The position numbers and the translations under genes were made by a program. The notes below the pieces were generated by a model. It saw nothing but the letters and a program-made list of their open reading frames with translations. It made no database searches and was not told the DNA's origin. From contig NZ_DATGLN010000161.1 in NCBI RefSeq assembly GCF_035294165.1, positions 18,081 through 82,080 on the forward strand: DNA of 64,000 nt, written 5' to 3'. Positions 24,899 to 33,803 of the stretch are shown in pieces. The stretch comes from Chthonomonas sp035294165 (GTDB lineage: Bacteria; Armatimonadota; Chthonomonadetes; Chthonomonadales; Chthonomonadaceae). Position 1 is the stretch's first letter, and each line of letters starts with the position of its first letter.

Positions 24899-26318
24899 CT
24901 ATCAAACGATTTACCTCTTTTGGATCGGCCTTGCCCTGCGAGAGCTTCATCACTTGGCCTACGAGGAAGCCTTTTTTCTGTACGAGTCCTTTTTCCAAGA
25001 TATCGGCCACGATCTTCGGATTCTCTGTAAACACCTGCTGAACCATCTGCCGTATTGTCGTTTCGTCACGCAGCGTGATAAGCCCCTCGCGCGCAGCAAT
25101 TTTGTCGGGGTCTTCTCCACTTTGATACATATGCTCGATGAGCATCTTTGCGATTTTACCACTAATAGTGCCATCGGCTATCATCCGAATCATACTGCCG
25201 AGCTGCCGCGGCGTTATGGGGCAGGCATCTATCTCTTTCCCTTCGGCATTCAAAAGCCGACTCAGGTCACCCATAATCCAGTTGGCAGCGGCCTTGGCAT
25301 CCCGGGCATGTTGTGCGGTTTCCTCAAAATAGTCGGCAAGCGCCCTTGTTTCCGTCAGATAGGAGGCATCGTAATCCGATAGCCCATACTCGCGCATAAA
25401 CCGTGCCTTCTTGGCATCGGGCAGTTCCGGCATGGTGGCCTTTATCGCCTCGATCCACTCTGGGGTGATCTGCAACGGCACCAGGTCCGGCTCGGGAAAA
25501 TAACGGTACTCTTGCTCGACCTCTTTAGAACGCTGCGGAAACGTGGCCTGTCGCGCTTCGTTCCACCCGCGAGTCTCTTGTACTACCCTTTCTCCCCGTT
25601 CAAGTAAGGCGATCTGTCGAGCGATCTCATACTCTATTCCCTTCTGGACGGAGCGGAAAGAGTTCAAGTTCTTTATCTCGGTCTTCGTGCCATACTCTTT
25701 CGCTCCCTTTACCCGCACTGAGACATTTGGCTCACACCGCAGAGAACCTTGCTCCATCTTGCCATCACATACGCCGATATAAGTCAAAATAGCTCGGAGT
25801 TTCACCAAATAGGCCCTCGCCTCTTCGGGTGTATGGATATCGGGCGGAAAATCGGTTACGATCTCCATCAGCGGAACACCGCTGCGGTTGAGGTCAATAT
25901 AGCTTTCGTTCCCAGGCATATGAAACAGCTTGCCCGTATCCTCCTCCAGATGAACCCTACGGATGCGTACCCTCTTGATCTCCCCGTTGACCTCGATATC
26001 CAGATACCCGTTACGACCGATCGGCTCATCATACTCGCTGATTTGGTAACCTTTCGGTAAGTCGGGATAGAAGTAGTTTTTACGGTCGAACTTTGCCTTC
26101 GGATTGATTTCACAGTTAAGAGCTAGTGCGGCACGGATTACATGTTCCACTGCTTGCCGGTTTGCCACCGGCAAACTCCCCGGCATTCCCGTGCACACCG
26201 GGCAGCAACGCGTATTCGGCTCCCCGCCGAACTCGTTTCTACAGCCGCAGAACATTTTGCTCTCTGTCAGAAGTTCGGCATGGCATTCCATGCCGATACA
26301 AGCCTCATACTCCGTCAT
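24864..26318 (-). CDS. gatB: Aspartyl/glutamyl-tRNA(Asn/Gln) amidotransferase subunit B
   Basis: Subunit of GatCAB, which converts misacylated Glu-tRNA(Gln) or Asp-tRNA(Asn) to the amidated form. The 484 residues are typical. They include the opening GMECHAELLTESKMFCGC, zinc-ligand cysteines in this loop and CCPVCTGMPG, and the kinase-like core (DRKNYFYPDLPKGYQISEYD). The C-terminal YqeY-like tail ends in LSQGKADPKEVNRLIDEML. gatA and gatC are not in the window, so the genes are dispersed. Confidence 0.96.
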   Translation of the reverse strand: MTEYEACIGMECHAELLTESKMFCGCRNEFGGEPNTRCCPVCTGMPGSLPVANRQAVEHVIRAALALNCEINPKAKFDRKNYFYPDLPKGYQISEYDEPIGRNGYLDIEVNGEIKRVRIRRVHLEEDTGKLFHMPGNESYIDLNRSGVPLMEIVTDFPPDIHTPEEARAYLVKLRAILTYIGVCDGKMEQGSLRCEPNVSVRVKGAKEYGTKTEIKNLNSFRSVQKGIEYEIARQIALLERGERVVQETRGWNEARQATFPQRSKEVEQEYRYFPEPDLVPLQITPEWIEAIKATMPELPDAKKARFMREYGLSDYDASYLTETRALADYFEETAQHARDAKAAANWIMGDLSRLLNAEGKEIDACPITPRQLGSMIRMIADGTISGKIAKMLIEHMYQSGEDPDKIAAREGLITLRDETTIRQMVQQVFTENPKIVADILEKGLVQKKGFLVGQVMKLSQGKADPKEVNRLIDEMLAEEQKVR

Positions 26319-26343
26319 AGAACACTTCTACCCTTTCTCATCA

Positions 26344-28914
26344 TTAAAATACTCTAATACGTAGAGCTTGACGCAGGGTCTCCTCTGAAATCGCTGTTTC
26401 CTGTAGCTCGAGTGAAACCTGCTTTTCCTCACCAGGGCGTAAAAAGAAAAAGTTATCACTGAACTGTCCCAGCACGCCGTCCTCCAAACGCAGCCAGACA
26501 TAGGGGGCAAAACGTTGCGAGCGACATCGTACAATCCATCCGTCGCTATCCCTAATAAGCTCCCACTCTAAACCGGGGTCGGATCGAACCATATCCTTTG
26601 GCTCACACAGTAGAATTAAGGCCTCGGAATGCTCACCGTTTGCCCCTTCAAAACGCCCCCACGCAAAACTTTCTCGACGCATCGCTTCGGATAAGCCTAA
26701 AGAAAAGCGGTCAACCTCCACAGCGCCATCAGCAGCGACCTCTATCTCATAGGACTTCTCCATGAGAACCTGCCCACAAAAATCGCAAACCTGCGCATGC
26801 AGAACGCCCTGCAGCGGTTTTTCCGAATCTTGCACCAGCCAAACCACAAGAGCATCCTCTTCTAAGAATAGAGATACCAAAAGCGGCGCGTAGGCGCGCT
26901 TGACGGCATAATAGGCCGCTTTTGGCAAGCCCTCATAGTCTATAACAGACCAAGACTGCACCGGCCAGCAGTCGTTCCACTGCCAAAAGAGTGTGCCACG
27001 ACATCGCCCCTTGTTTCGCCGCCAGTGCTCAATACCACATCGCAACGCCTCTGCCTGATTCAACTGCGAATAGTAGACAAGGTCTTCTAGCTGCCTGGGG
27101 TATGGAAAATGGAGGGCGATCAACCCTAAATAGGTCTCGTACCCTTTTCGGGTCTTATCATGCCATCTTACGGCAGGCGAATGCGCCCAGCGCATCTCGG
27201 GTGAAAGCCACCGTTCCCAACAGGTTAAGCTGCAAGAAGAAGCGAACCCAAACTCGGAAATGAAGCGGCCCTTATCCTCGCGATAGTGCACCCAGTCGCC
27301 GGCACCATGCCATACGTTCCAGTTATGCCGATCTCCCATCTCTTCACTGTTTGGGTTCTCCCCTCCATAGGGCGAGCCGGGCCAGTAAGGCCTACCGGAG
27401 TCCTCCTCCGCCACAACCCTAGGAAGTATCTCCTCATAGAGCTTCTCGCCCAATAATCGTGCCGGTAGATTCGACTTCCCAACCCAGCCATCATAATGCA
27501 TCTGTTGGTTCTCATTGTTCCCACACCACAAGGCCAGCGAAGGATGCAGTCGCAAGCGACGAATGGCCGCCCGGGCTTCGGCGGCCGCCTTCTCGGCATA
27601 CTCTCCTGTATCTGGGTAATAGGAACAAGCATAAGGAAAATCTTGCCACACGAGGATGCCAAACTGGTCGCATAACGAGTAAAACTGCTCGGACTCATAA
27701 AGCCCACCACCCCATACCCGCAGCATATTTATACCGGCATCGGCCGCTTGACGTAAGAGGTTATAAACGACTTCTACATTGGTCTTAGTAGAGGCTGAGT
27801 GTTCAGGAAAAGAGCTTGCCGGAATCCAGTTTGCTCCCTTCATAAACAGCTCTCGACCGTTTACCCGAAATCCAAAACTTTCACCGTATTCGTCCGGCTG
27901 CCTTACAAGCTCAATTTTTCGCAAACCTATATTGCAGCGAGCAACGTCTACTGTTCGCCCATCGCACTCCAAAATCCATTCTGTCCTATAAGTAGCTCCC
28001 CGCTCACGTACATCAACACACCCATTAGGCCACCATAAATGGGGCTTCTCAATTGTCAAGTCTAGACTGGCCTCTGCATACAGCGAAGCCGGTGCAATTT
28101 CAGTTTGCCCCGAGATCGTTTCACTCTTTCCGTGCATCCTCACCGTTAGAGTCAGAGAATGCTGCCTCTGCTGGGGATCGCGCTCGACCGCCGCATATAG
28201 CCGCACCGTGGCCCGCTCCTCCGACAACGAAAGTATCTGGTATCGGAGATGCAGGAAGCGCGCGACAGGCACAAAGAGTAATTTCACATCTTTCCAAATT
28301 CCACAAGAGACCAATTCCGGGCCCCAATCCCAACCATACATATATTGCGCTTTGCGCACAAAGGCCCGCGGCCCCCAACTAAACCACTGTTCAGGAAGCG
28401 TAACGTTGCCGGCCTCATTCCACGCGCGTAAACGTTCACGACCGACACGTAAGGCCGCGTGGAATCGAACACGCAATACGTTCCTCCCTGCCTCACCGGC
28501 CCCATGGTTCAAAAGCTCCCTCACCCCGAACTCGTGGGGCACAAACATATTATCCACCTGCCCTAAGGGCCGACCATTTAGCTCGATTTCGGCAACCGTA
28601 TCGAGTCCTTCAAAACAAAGATAGACACTTCCATCCGGCAGGGACTCTAAGAAGAATATGCCTTCATACTCCCAATCGCGCTCATCTACCCACTGCACAC
28701 TGCGCTCCTGGAGATCGACATAGGGGTGCGGTATTGCCTTCTGCCGCAATAGGTCTAGGTGCACAAACCCAGGTACCGTCGTCGGCATCCAGTCAAGCTG
28801 GGTGGACGGAGAAACGTTCGGTCGAGGAACCTCACGAAAACGCCATCTCGCTCCGGCTTGGGTAACCAGTGAGCGCGAATGTACCCCCACAACACGATCT
28901 ACAGCAGGCACCAT
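26344..28914 (-). CDS. Glycoside hydrolase family 2 beta-mannosidase
   Basis: A protein of 856 residues without a clear signal peptide, so probably cytoplasmic. The GH2 order is sandwich domain, Ig-like domain, TIM barrel and C-terminal domains. The acid/base is E468 in LWCGNNENQ, the GNNE form typical of beta-mannosidases, and the nucleophile is E554 in FISEFGF. GANWIPASSFPE and NMLRVWGGGLYES are also mannosidase-type signatures. It would remove terminal beta-mannose from mannan oligosaccharides. A MarR regulator gene lies upstream on the same strand, 238 bases away. Confidence 0.9.
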   Translation of the reverse strand: MVPAVDRVVGVHSRSLVTQAGARWRFREVPRPNVSPSTQLDWMPTTVPGFVHLDLLRQKAIPHPYVDLQERSVQWVDERDWEYEGIFFLESLPDGSVYLCFEGLDTVAEIELNGRPLGQVDNMFVPHEFGVRELLNHGAGEAGRNVLRVRFHAALRVGRERLRAWNEAGNVTLPEQWFSWGPRAFVRKAQYMYGWDWGPELVSCGIWKDVKLLFVPVARFLHLRYQILSLSEERATVRLYAAVERDPQQRQHSLTLTVRMHGKSETISGQTEIAPASLYAEASLDLTIEKPHLWWPNGCVDVRERGATYRTEWILECDGRTVDVARCNIGLRKIELVRQPDEYGESFGFRVNGRELFMKGANWIPASSFPEHSASTKTNVEVVYNLLRQAADAGINMLRVWGGGLYESEQFYSLCDQFGILVWQDFPYACSYYPDTGEYAEKAAAEARAAIRRLRLHPSLALWCGNNENQQMHYDGWVGKSNLPARLLGEKLYEEILPRVVAEEDSGRPYWPGSPYGGENPNSEEMGDRHNWNVWHGAGDWVHYREDKGRFISEFGFASSCSLTCWERWLSPEMRWAHSPAVRWHDKTRKGYETYLGLIALHFPYPRQLEDLVYYSQLNQAEALRCGIEHWRRNKGRCRGTLFWQWNDCWPVQSWSVIDYEGLPKAAYYAVKRAYAPLLVSLFLEEDALVVWLVQDSEKPLQGVLHAQVCDFCGQVLMEKSYEIEVAADGAVEVDRFSLGLSEAMRRESFAWGRFEGANGEHSEALILLCEPKDMVRSDPGLEWELIRDSDGWIVRCRSQRFAPYVWLRLEDGVLGQFSDNFFFLRPGEEKQVSLELQETAISEETLRQALRIRVF

Positions 28915-28990
28915 CCTCTCCTTTTCGAACTCCTCTCTGGCTCACGAGGCGCTGAGACAGAATACCCTGTCAGCCCTGACAAATTATACC

Positions 28991-29028
28991 AAAAACAGAA
29001 GGTCGTCCCCCGTTTTGGGGGGACGACC
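28991..29028 (-). terminator. Rho-independent terminator downstream of the MarR gene
   Basis: An 11-bp perfect stem GGTCGTCCCCC (29001-29011) pairs with 29018-29028. On the minus strand the stem is followed by TTCTGTTTTT. It separates the MarR gene from the mannosidase gene. Confidence 0.85.
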
Positions 29029-29128
29029 AACCTAAAGAAGCGGTGCAGCATCTGCCTAGACGTAAGCCGACCAGCACTACGTCGCACCTATATCACAACA
29101 TTTTCTAGGAGGAACGGGTAGCCAAGGG

Positions 29129-29146
29129 TATAAACAGGTGTTTATA
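29129..29146. promoter_or_regulatory. Perfect 18-base palindrome, possible operator
   Basis: TATAAACA-GG-TGTTTATA has 8-bp perfect arms around two bases. It lies six bases past the marR stop and upstream of the mannosidase gene. The size and AT-rich arms suit a winged-helix dimer site. It could equally be a weak stem in the marR 3' end. Confidence 0.35.
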
Positions 29147-29152
29147 AGGGAA

Positions 29153-29743
29153 CTAACCCAGATGCTGCCCCCCCTTGCGTCTCATCCCATATCGAGGAGA
29201 GGGCGCATACCAGTCTGCCACCGTCGGCGCCGTCCGCAAAAGCATCTGCAGCGATTGCAAAAGGGCACGTCGCCTCGCCTGAGGCAGTTGGGCAAGAGCG
29301 GCTTCTGCACGTTGTACGCGCAAGGCTCTGCGCTCCTCCATCAACTGTCGCCCCTTTTCCGAAAGCTGCAGCATGCGCGTGCGCTTGTCTTGGTTCCCTA
29401 CCATCCGCACCACGAGTCCGGTTTGCTCCAAACGATCTGCAAGCTGTGTAACAGCACTTACCGTAATGCCCATCTCCTCGCTCAACGACGAAAGGTTTCG
29501 AGGGCCGTACTGCAACAGTGTGCACATCCGCAACTGGGCCAACGGCATCTCACTGGTGGGATGATCAAGAGATAGCGAGTAAAGCCAGCGCACGAGGTAG
29601 GGCAGAAGCTCTTCCAACCGCTCCGCCTGCTCCCGCAACGACAGATCGTCACTTTGAGGAGCCAATGCCGACAACTCCTGCGACGTTACCGGAGATCGCT
29701 CCCACTCCTCAATGTCGCCCATGAAATGTTTAATTCGAGACAT
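29153..29743 (-). CDS. MarR family transcriptional regulator
   Basis: A winged helix-turn-helix dimer of 196 residues, with a ~55-residue acidic N-terminal extension before the usual ~140-residue MarR core. The DNA-binding part runs through LRMCTLLQYGPRNLSSLSEE, then MGITVSAVTQLADRLEQTGL, and the wing VRMVGNQDKRTRMLQLSEKG carries the family's DxR motif. Its own promoter is at 29859-29887 with an inverted repeat just downstream, suggesting autorepression. The ligand and other targets are unknown; the mannosidase gene is the nearest candidate. Confidence 0.9.
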   Translation of the reverse strand: MSRIKHFMGDIEEWERSPVTSQELSALAPQSDDLSLREQAERLEELLPYLVRWLYSLSLDHPTSEMPLAQLRMCTLLQYGPRNLSSLSEEMGITVSAVTQLADRLEQTGLVVRMVGNQDKRTRMLQLSEKGRQLMEERRALRVQRAEAALAQLPQARRRALLQSLQMLLRTAPTVADWYAPSPRYGMRRKGGQHLG

Positions 29744-29814
29744 GATCCAGGTACCTACCTATAAACGAGTTTGAACTTGCTTTGCATGGATAGCAGCATC
29801 CACAGTTTTTATTC

Positions 29815-29849
29815 CTCGAACGAACCTACCACCCGTCTGTTCGTTTGAG
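29815..29849. promoter_or_regulatory. Inverted repeat at the marR transcription start, candidate autoregulatory operator
   Basis: CTCGAACGAAC (29815-29825) and GTTCGTTTGAG (29839-29849) are inverted copies with 10 of 11 bases matching and 13 bases between. The repeat starts 9 bases downstream of the -10 box of the marR promoter, where a bound repressor would block initiation. Confidence 0.5.
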
Positions 29850-29858
29850 TTCTTTTCT

Positions 29859-29887
29859 AGTATACCAGATCGCATTTTATTTTGCAA
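29859..29887 (-). promoter_or_regulatory. Probable promoter of the marR gene
   Basis: On the minus strand TTGCAA (29887-29882), a 17-base spacer and TATACT (29864-29859). The leader to the ATG at 29743 would be ~110 bases and contains the inverted repeat. Confidence 0.6.
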
Positions 29888-29943
29888 GTCGTTCCCAAAA
29901 ATTTATACCTATGCCGCATTATATCCTTCTCACGTACATGAGA

Positions 29944-30831
29944 TTAATGTAATAACCCCATCTTTCGTAAGGAGCGTAAAGTCACCTCCTCCAACGACTG
30001 CTCGGAAGAGATGCGCAGATAGTCTGCTCCATATCGGCGACAATAGGCGGCAATCTCACTGCAAAAACCATCTAACGTTTGCCGGTAACGCTGTAAAAGC
30101 TGCGGGGTTATGCTAAGTTCGCGGTTTTCGCTCGTTTCGCTATCAATAATTCTCAAGTCGCCCCTTAACGCAGGCTCTATTTCGTCTGGTGCCAGCAGGT
30201 GTAGCACGGTTACCTGAAAACCTCTGGCAAACAACGATTTCAGGCCCTCACGCCAACCTGGATCAAAAAAGTCGGAAATGACCATAGCTAGCCCTCTACT
30301 GCGCGCCCCAGCAGCAAAACGATGAAGGGCTACCGCAAAGTCGGTTCGCTCCGCAGGCTCCAACTGATGCAGATAAGCAAAAAGGGGTGCGATACCAACC
30401 CTCCCCCGCTGAACAGGCAAAGGCCTCTCCAGTGAGGATGAATAGGGCTGAACGATCACTCTATCGTAATTCACAAGTCCGATGTACCCCACCGCTGCCG
30501 CCAGCCGTCTGGCATAATCTATTTTTCGTGGCTCCCCAAATCCCATGGAACGACTACTATCTACCAACAACGCTAGGAAGAGGTCTTCCTCTTCAACAAA
30601 TAGCTTAAGATAGAAACGCTCGCTCCTAGCCGCCATATTCCAATCTACATAACGCAGATCATCACCGGGGATATACTCGCGATAATCGGTGAATTCCACG
30701 CTGCTCCCACGCCGTGTGGAACGTTTCTCGCCTTTCATCTGGCCAGGAAACGGTTTCCTACATACCAAGGATAGTCGCTCGAGCTTTCTTAGAAAAGCAG
30801 GATCTAGCAGTTGAGCTTCGGTCGGCATCAC
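29944..30831 (-). CDS. DUF58 domain protein (von Willebrand A-like)
   Basis: The 295-residue protein has the DUF58 signature GRRSSVEFTDYREYIPGDD-like block (here RRGSSVEFTDYREYIPGDD) followed by a vWA-like fold with the MIDAS motif DSSRS in LALLVDSSRSMGF. Such proteins usually sit with a MoxR AAA ATPase and act in assembly or maturation of metal- or cofactor-containing complexes. No moxR gene is in the window on this side. It follows the TlpA-like gene by 13 bases. Confidence 0.88.
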   Translation of the reverse strand: MMPTEAQLLDPAFLRKLERLSLVCRKPFPGQMKGEKRSTRRGSSVEFTDYREYIPGDDLRYVDWNMAARSERFYLKLFVEEEDLFLALLVDSSRSMGFGEPRKIDYARRLAAAVGYIGLVNYDRVIVQPYSSSLERPLPVQRGRVGIAPLFAYLHQLEPAERTDFAVALHRFAAGARSRGLAMVISDFFDPGWREGLKSLFARGFQVTVLHLLAPDEIEPALRGDLRIIDSETSENRELSITPQLLQRYRQTLDGFCSEIAAYCRRYGADYLRISSEQSLEEVTLRSLRKMGLLH

Positions 30832-30844
30832 TATATCCTCTTAT

Positions 30845-31405
30845 CTACTTCTTTGACAGTCGGCTCTTTGCTGCCAATAAATCGCGTATCTCTGACTCAA
30901 GCTTGGCGGGGTCAATTTGCCCTACAATACGTGCCCTCAACCTGCCAGTCTTGTCGAAAACGTAAGTCCGAGGTATAGCACCGTCCATCTTCGGATCATA
31001 GGGTTTTAAAAACTGCAATGCGTCGTTGGTAGAGGCGATATAAGCAGGCATCGGTGCATTGTGCTTTTCTAAGAAGGCGATAACCTGCTTTTTGTCGCTA
31101 GGCTGATCAACCGATACCGTTATTAAGCGCAGTCCGCGGGGCGCATACTTCTTCGACAGTGCTACAAGCTCCGGGAATTCGGCGACGCACGGCCCGCACC
31201 ATGTAGCCCAAAAGTTGATTAACACCACATGCCCGCGTAGCGTGTGCAACTCTGCTTGTAGAGCTTTTGGCGTCCCGGCCTTCACAACTATCGCCTTGTT
31301 CGCCACTCTCGTATGTGGATGCTTAGGCGGGCTGGCGCTTGCTGCGGTGCTCCAATAGACCGCGGTTAAATAGAGGCTTGCGAAACGAACTAAAAATTTT
31401 CTCAC
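30845..31405 (-). CDS. TlpA-like secreted thiol-disulfide oxidoreductase
   Basis: The 186-residue protein has an N-terminal signal or anchor segment (FASLYLTAVYWSTAASAS). A thioredoxin fold follows with the active-site CGPC at C70-C73 (NFWATWCGPCVAEFPEL) and the cis-proline region in AIPRTYVFD. TlpA/ResA-like proteins reduce disulfides of apocytochromes or other exported proteins. No cytochrome maturation genes are nearby. It is probably co-transcribed with the DUF58 gene. Confidence 0.87.
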   Translation of the reverse strand: MRKFLVRFASLYLTAVYWSTAASASPPKHPHTRVANKAIVVKAGTPKALQAELHTLRGHVVLINFWATWCGPCVAEFPELVALSKKYAPRGLRLITVSVDQPSDKKQVIAFLEKHNAPMPAYIASTNDALQFLKPYDPKMDGAIPRTYVFDKTGRLRARIVGQIDPAKLESEIRDLLAAKSRLSKK

Positions 31406-31509
31406 CTATCTTACCCCCATCGTCCTAAACTGTTGACTTCTCATACGCAAATCTCATCCGTCCCATCACCACGTACACAGCAGAAAACGAGGTGCGGCCT
31501 CTTCCCTTC

Positions 31510-32598
31510 CTACAGAAACTTCCCTCTAGCCCTGATCTCCCAAACATCCTCCACCTCCTCTCCCTTCACCACATACATGCGCTCATGCAGGTTCACACAG
31601 GTGCAGGCATGGTTCGGCACAATTCTTACCTTATCTCCCACCCGCAATCGGGCGCTTCCTTCTGCCTGCAGATGCCCGTGCTCCTCACTTGCCGCCACAA
31701 AACGCAGAGAAGGGTCTTCCAAAATCTCCCCCATCGTCTGATCGGCAAACGGCTTGTCACCGGCCAAGGCTTTGGTGCCAGCATCCACGATAACCCGGCC
31801 ATCCGGTCGCACACTTATCACCGTTGCAAGCACCGTTAGGGCGCAACTCTCCGGCGGTGCACCTCGCGCCACCTGCATGCGGTCATTAAAAACGTAGACT
31901 CCGCATCGCAACTCATCAAGCCCCGGAACCGGAGCGGTAAACCGTGCACCTGGTGTGGAACCAACACTGATAATAGAAATCGGAATACCTTGCCTTATGA
32001 GGCTGTCTCTGAGATCGGCCAACTCCTCTGCCATCCTGGCGACTGCAGAAGCTCGTTCTCGATCGCTGTTCGCCTGATAGAGATGTCCCTCATAAGTAAA
32101 AATGCCGTCCAATTCCAGGTTCGGCAGTCGCGCAAGGGCATCTGCCACCTCCATCGCCTCGTCTTTTGTGCGAACGCCGGCCCGATGCAAGCCCGTGTCC
32201 ACCTCTAACCGCACCCCGATGCTTACGCCCGCACGCTTAGCCGCCTCACTCAAAGGCATGGCTACTTCCAGACTATCCACCCCAACCCGAACCGTACAGT
32301 TGCGTGCAAGCCCTACTAAGCGCTCTAACTTCTGCTCTCCTACAATTTGGTTGGCAATAAATAGGTCCTTACACCCTGCTTCGGCGAAAACCTCTGCCTC
32401 ACCTAGCTTCGCAACGGTCAAACCTACCGCGCCGGCAGCAAGCTGCATCCGGGCGATCTCCGGTGTTTTATGGGTCTTCGCATGAGGTCGCAACATCTTG
32501 CCATGGCAACGGGTTAGCTCTGCCATGTTACGGATGTTGGCCTCCAACCGCTCCCGTTCAACAAGCAGCGCGGGCGTATCAAGCGCGTGATATTTCAA
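31510..32598 (-). CDS. D-threonine aldolase-like PLP enzyme (alanine racemase N-terminal fold)
   Basis: A fold-type III PLP enzyme of 362 residues. The PLP lysine is expected at K41 in RPHAKTHKTPEIA. The barrel continues with GVRLEVDTGLHRAGV and GIFTYEGHLYQA, and the C-terminal metal-site residues appear in EEHGHL and RIVPNHACTCVNLHE. These are the marks of the D-threonine aldolase / D-serine dehydratase (DSD1) group. The exact D-hydroxy-amino-acid substrate is not visible. Its neighbour at 32782 is proline dehydrogenase, on the other strand. Confidence 0.85.
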   Translation of the reverse strand: MKYHALDTPALLVERERLEANIRNMAELTRCHGKMLRPHAKTHKTPEIARMQLAAGAVGLTVAKLGEAEVFAEAGCKDLFIANQIVGEQKLERLVGLARNCTVRVGVDSLEVAMPLSEAAKRAGVSIGVRLEVDTGLHRAGVRTKDEAMEVADALARLPNLELDGIFTYEGHLYQANSDRERASAVARMAEELADLRDSLIRQGIPISIISVGSTPGARFTAPVPGLDELRCGVYVFNDRMQVARGAPPESCALTVLATVISVRPDGRVIVDAGTKALAGDKPFADQTMGEILEDPSLRFVAASEEHGHLQAEGSARLRVGDKVRIVPNHACTCVNLHERMYVVKGEEVEDVWEIRARGKFL

Positions 32599-32781
32599 CT
32601 GCCACTCCTCTAGCGACTTCTTTATTTAATTATTTAATTTCTCCACTCTACCCGCATCTCCTTCTTTGCAACCTCATATGTGCTTCCACACGTACACCGA
32701 AATGGAGAGGGTTCAAATGGTATCCTTATGCTTAAGTTTAACAAGCGCTCTGCCGAAACTTCTCAATGAGGAGAGTTTCCT

Positions 32782-33705
32782 ATGCTAACCCGCACCCTTC
32801 TACTGCAGATGGCCCAAAATCGCGGCCTCGAAACTTTTGCCCGCAAAAACTCCCTTGCGGCTCGCATTGCACGGCGCTTCATCGCCGGCGAGACCCTCGA
32901 AGAGATCGTAGAACCCGTCCGTGCACTTAATCAGGCCGGTATGACCGCCACCCTTGATTATCTTGGTGAAAGCATCACCTCAACGAAAGAGGTTGAACAG
33001 GTTGTTACCACCTACTTCAACCTCATGAGCCTTATCCGCCGAGAACGGCTGAAGGCAAGCATCTCGCTCAAACTTACTTCGCTTGGCCTCGATATTGACC
33101 CCGATCTGGCCCAACGAAACCTCGAAACCCTGGTGGAGGCAGCACTGCCCGATCTGTTCATTCGTATAGACATGGAAGGCTCCGCCTACACGCAAAAAAC
33201 CCTCGACATTTTCTACACGACCTTCAAAAAACGACCGGAATATCAGAACCACCTCGGTGTTGTAATCCAAGCCTATCTCTACCGCAGCGAGGCCGATATC
33301 GAAGAGCTAATTCGTCTTAAAGCGCGTGTCAGATTGTGCAAAGGGGCCTATAAAGAGCCACCCTCCATCGCCTTTCAGAAACCGGACGATATCCGCGCTA
33401 ACTACCTCAAACTTATGCAACGCCTTCTGCTCGAAGGAAACTACCCAGCCCTGGCCACACATGACCTGCAACTAATCAACGCAGCAAAGCTCTTTGTCAA
33501 AGAGCATAACATCTCGAAAGACCGATTTGAATTTCAGATGCTCTACGGCGTTCGACGTCCTCTCCAACTGCAGATCGCAAAGGAAGGCTACAACATTCGT
33601 ATCTATACTCCCTTTGGCGATCATTGGTACCCCTACACGATGCGCCGACTAGCCGAACGCCCTGCCAATCTCTGGTTTGCCCTGCAAAGCTTTTTGCGAA
33701 AATAG
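32782..33705 (+). CDS. Proline dehydrogenase
   Basis: An FAD-dependent enzyme that oxidises proline to pyrroline-5-carboxylate. The 307 residues are the short monofunctional form. Visible family features are the barrel strands ISLKLTSLGLDID, FIRIDMEGSAYTQKTL and RVRLCKGAYKEP, and the C-terminal substrate motif YTMRRLAERPANL, which carries the paired arginines. The P5C dehydrogenase gene is not in the window. The ribosome site AGGAGAG is close to the ATG. Confidence 0.94.
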   Translation: MLTRTLLLQMAQNRGLETFARKNSLAARIARRFIAGETLEEIVEPVRALNQAGMTATLDYLGESITSTKEVEQVVTTYFNLMSLIRRERLKASISLKLTSLGLDIDPDLAQRNLETLVEAALPDLFIRIDMEGSAYTQKTLDIFYTTFKKRPEYQNHLGVVIQAYLYRSEADIEELIRLKARVRLCKGAYKEPPSIAFQKPDDIRANYLKLMQRLLLEGNYPALATHDLQLINAAKLFVKEHNISKDRFEFQMLYGVRRPLQLQIAKEGYNIRIYTPFGDHWYPYTMRRLAERPANLWFALQSFLRK

Positions 33706-33750
33706 AGCCTCCTCTAACGTATAAAACTGAGGATGGGCCGACTGAACTTA

Positions 33751-33791
33751 TTGGGCTTTGAATCGGTCAATATCAGTAGAATTCAGCCCAA
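33751..33791 (+). promoter_or_regulatory. Hairpin just upstream of the GGDEF gene's ribosome site
   Basis: TTGGGCT (33751-33757) pairs with AGCCCAA (33785-33791), and GAAT (33760-33763) with ATTC (33781-33784), leaving a 2-base bulge and a 17-base loop. The 3' arm abuts the AAAGGA ribosome site, so the fold could affect translation, or end the proline dehydrogenase message. Confidence 0.4.
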
Positions 33792-33803
33792 AAGGACGAA
33801 TCG

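Noticed and set aside
28915..29000. Possible gene between the mannosidase and the MarR terminator
   Set aside because: Short frames only, no ribosome site; the DNA reads as promoter region and terminator tail.
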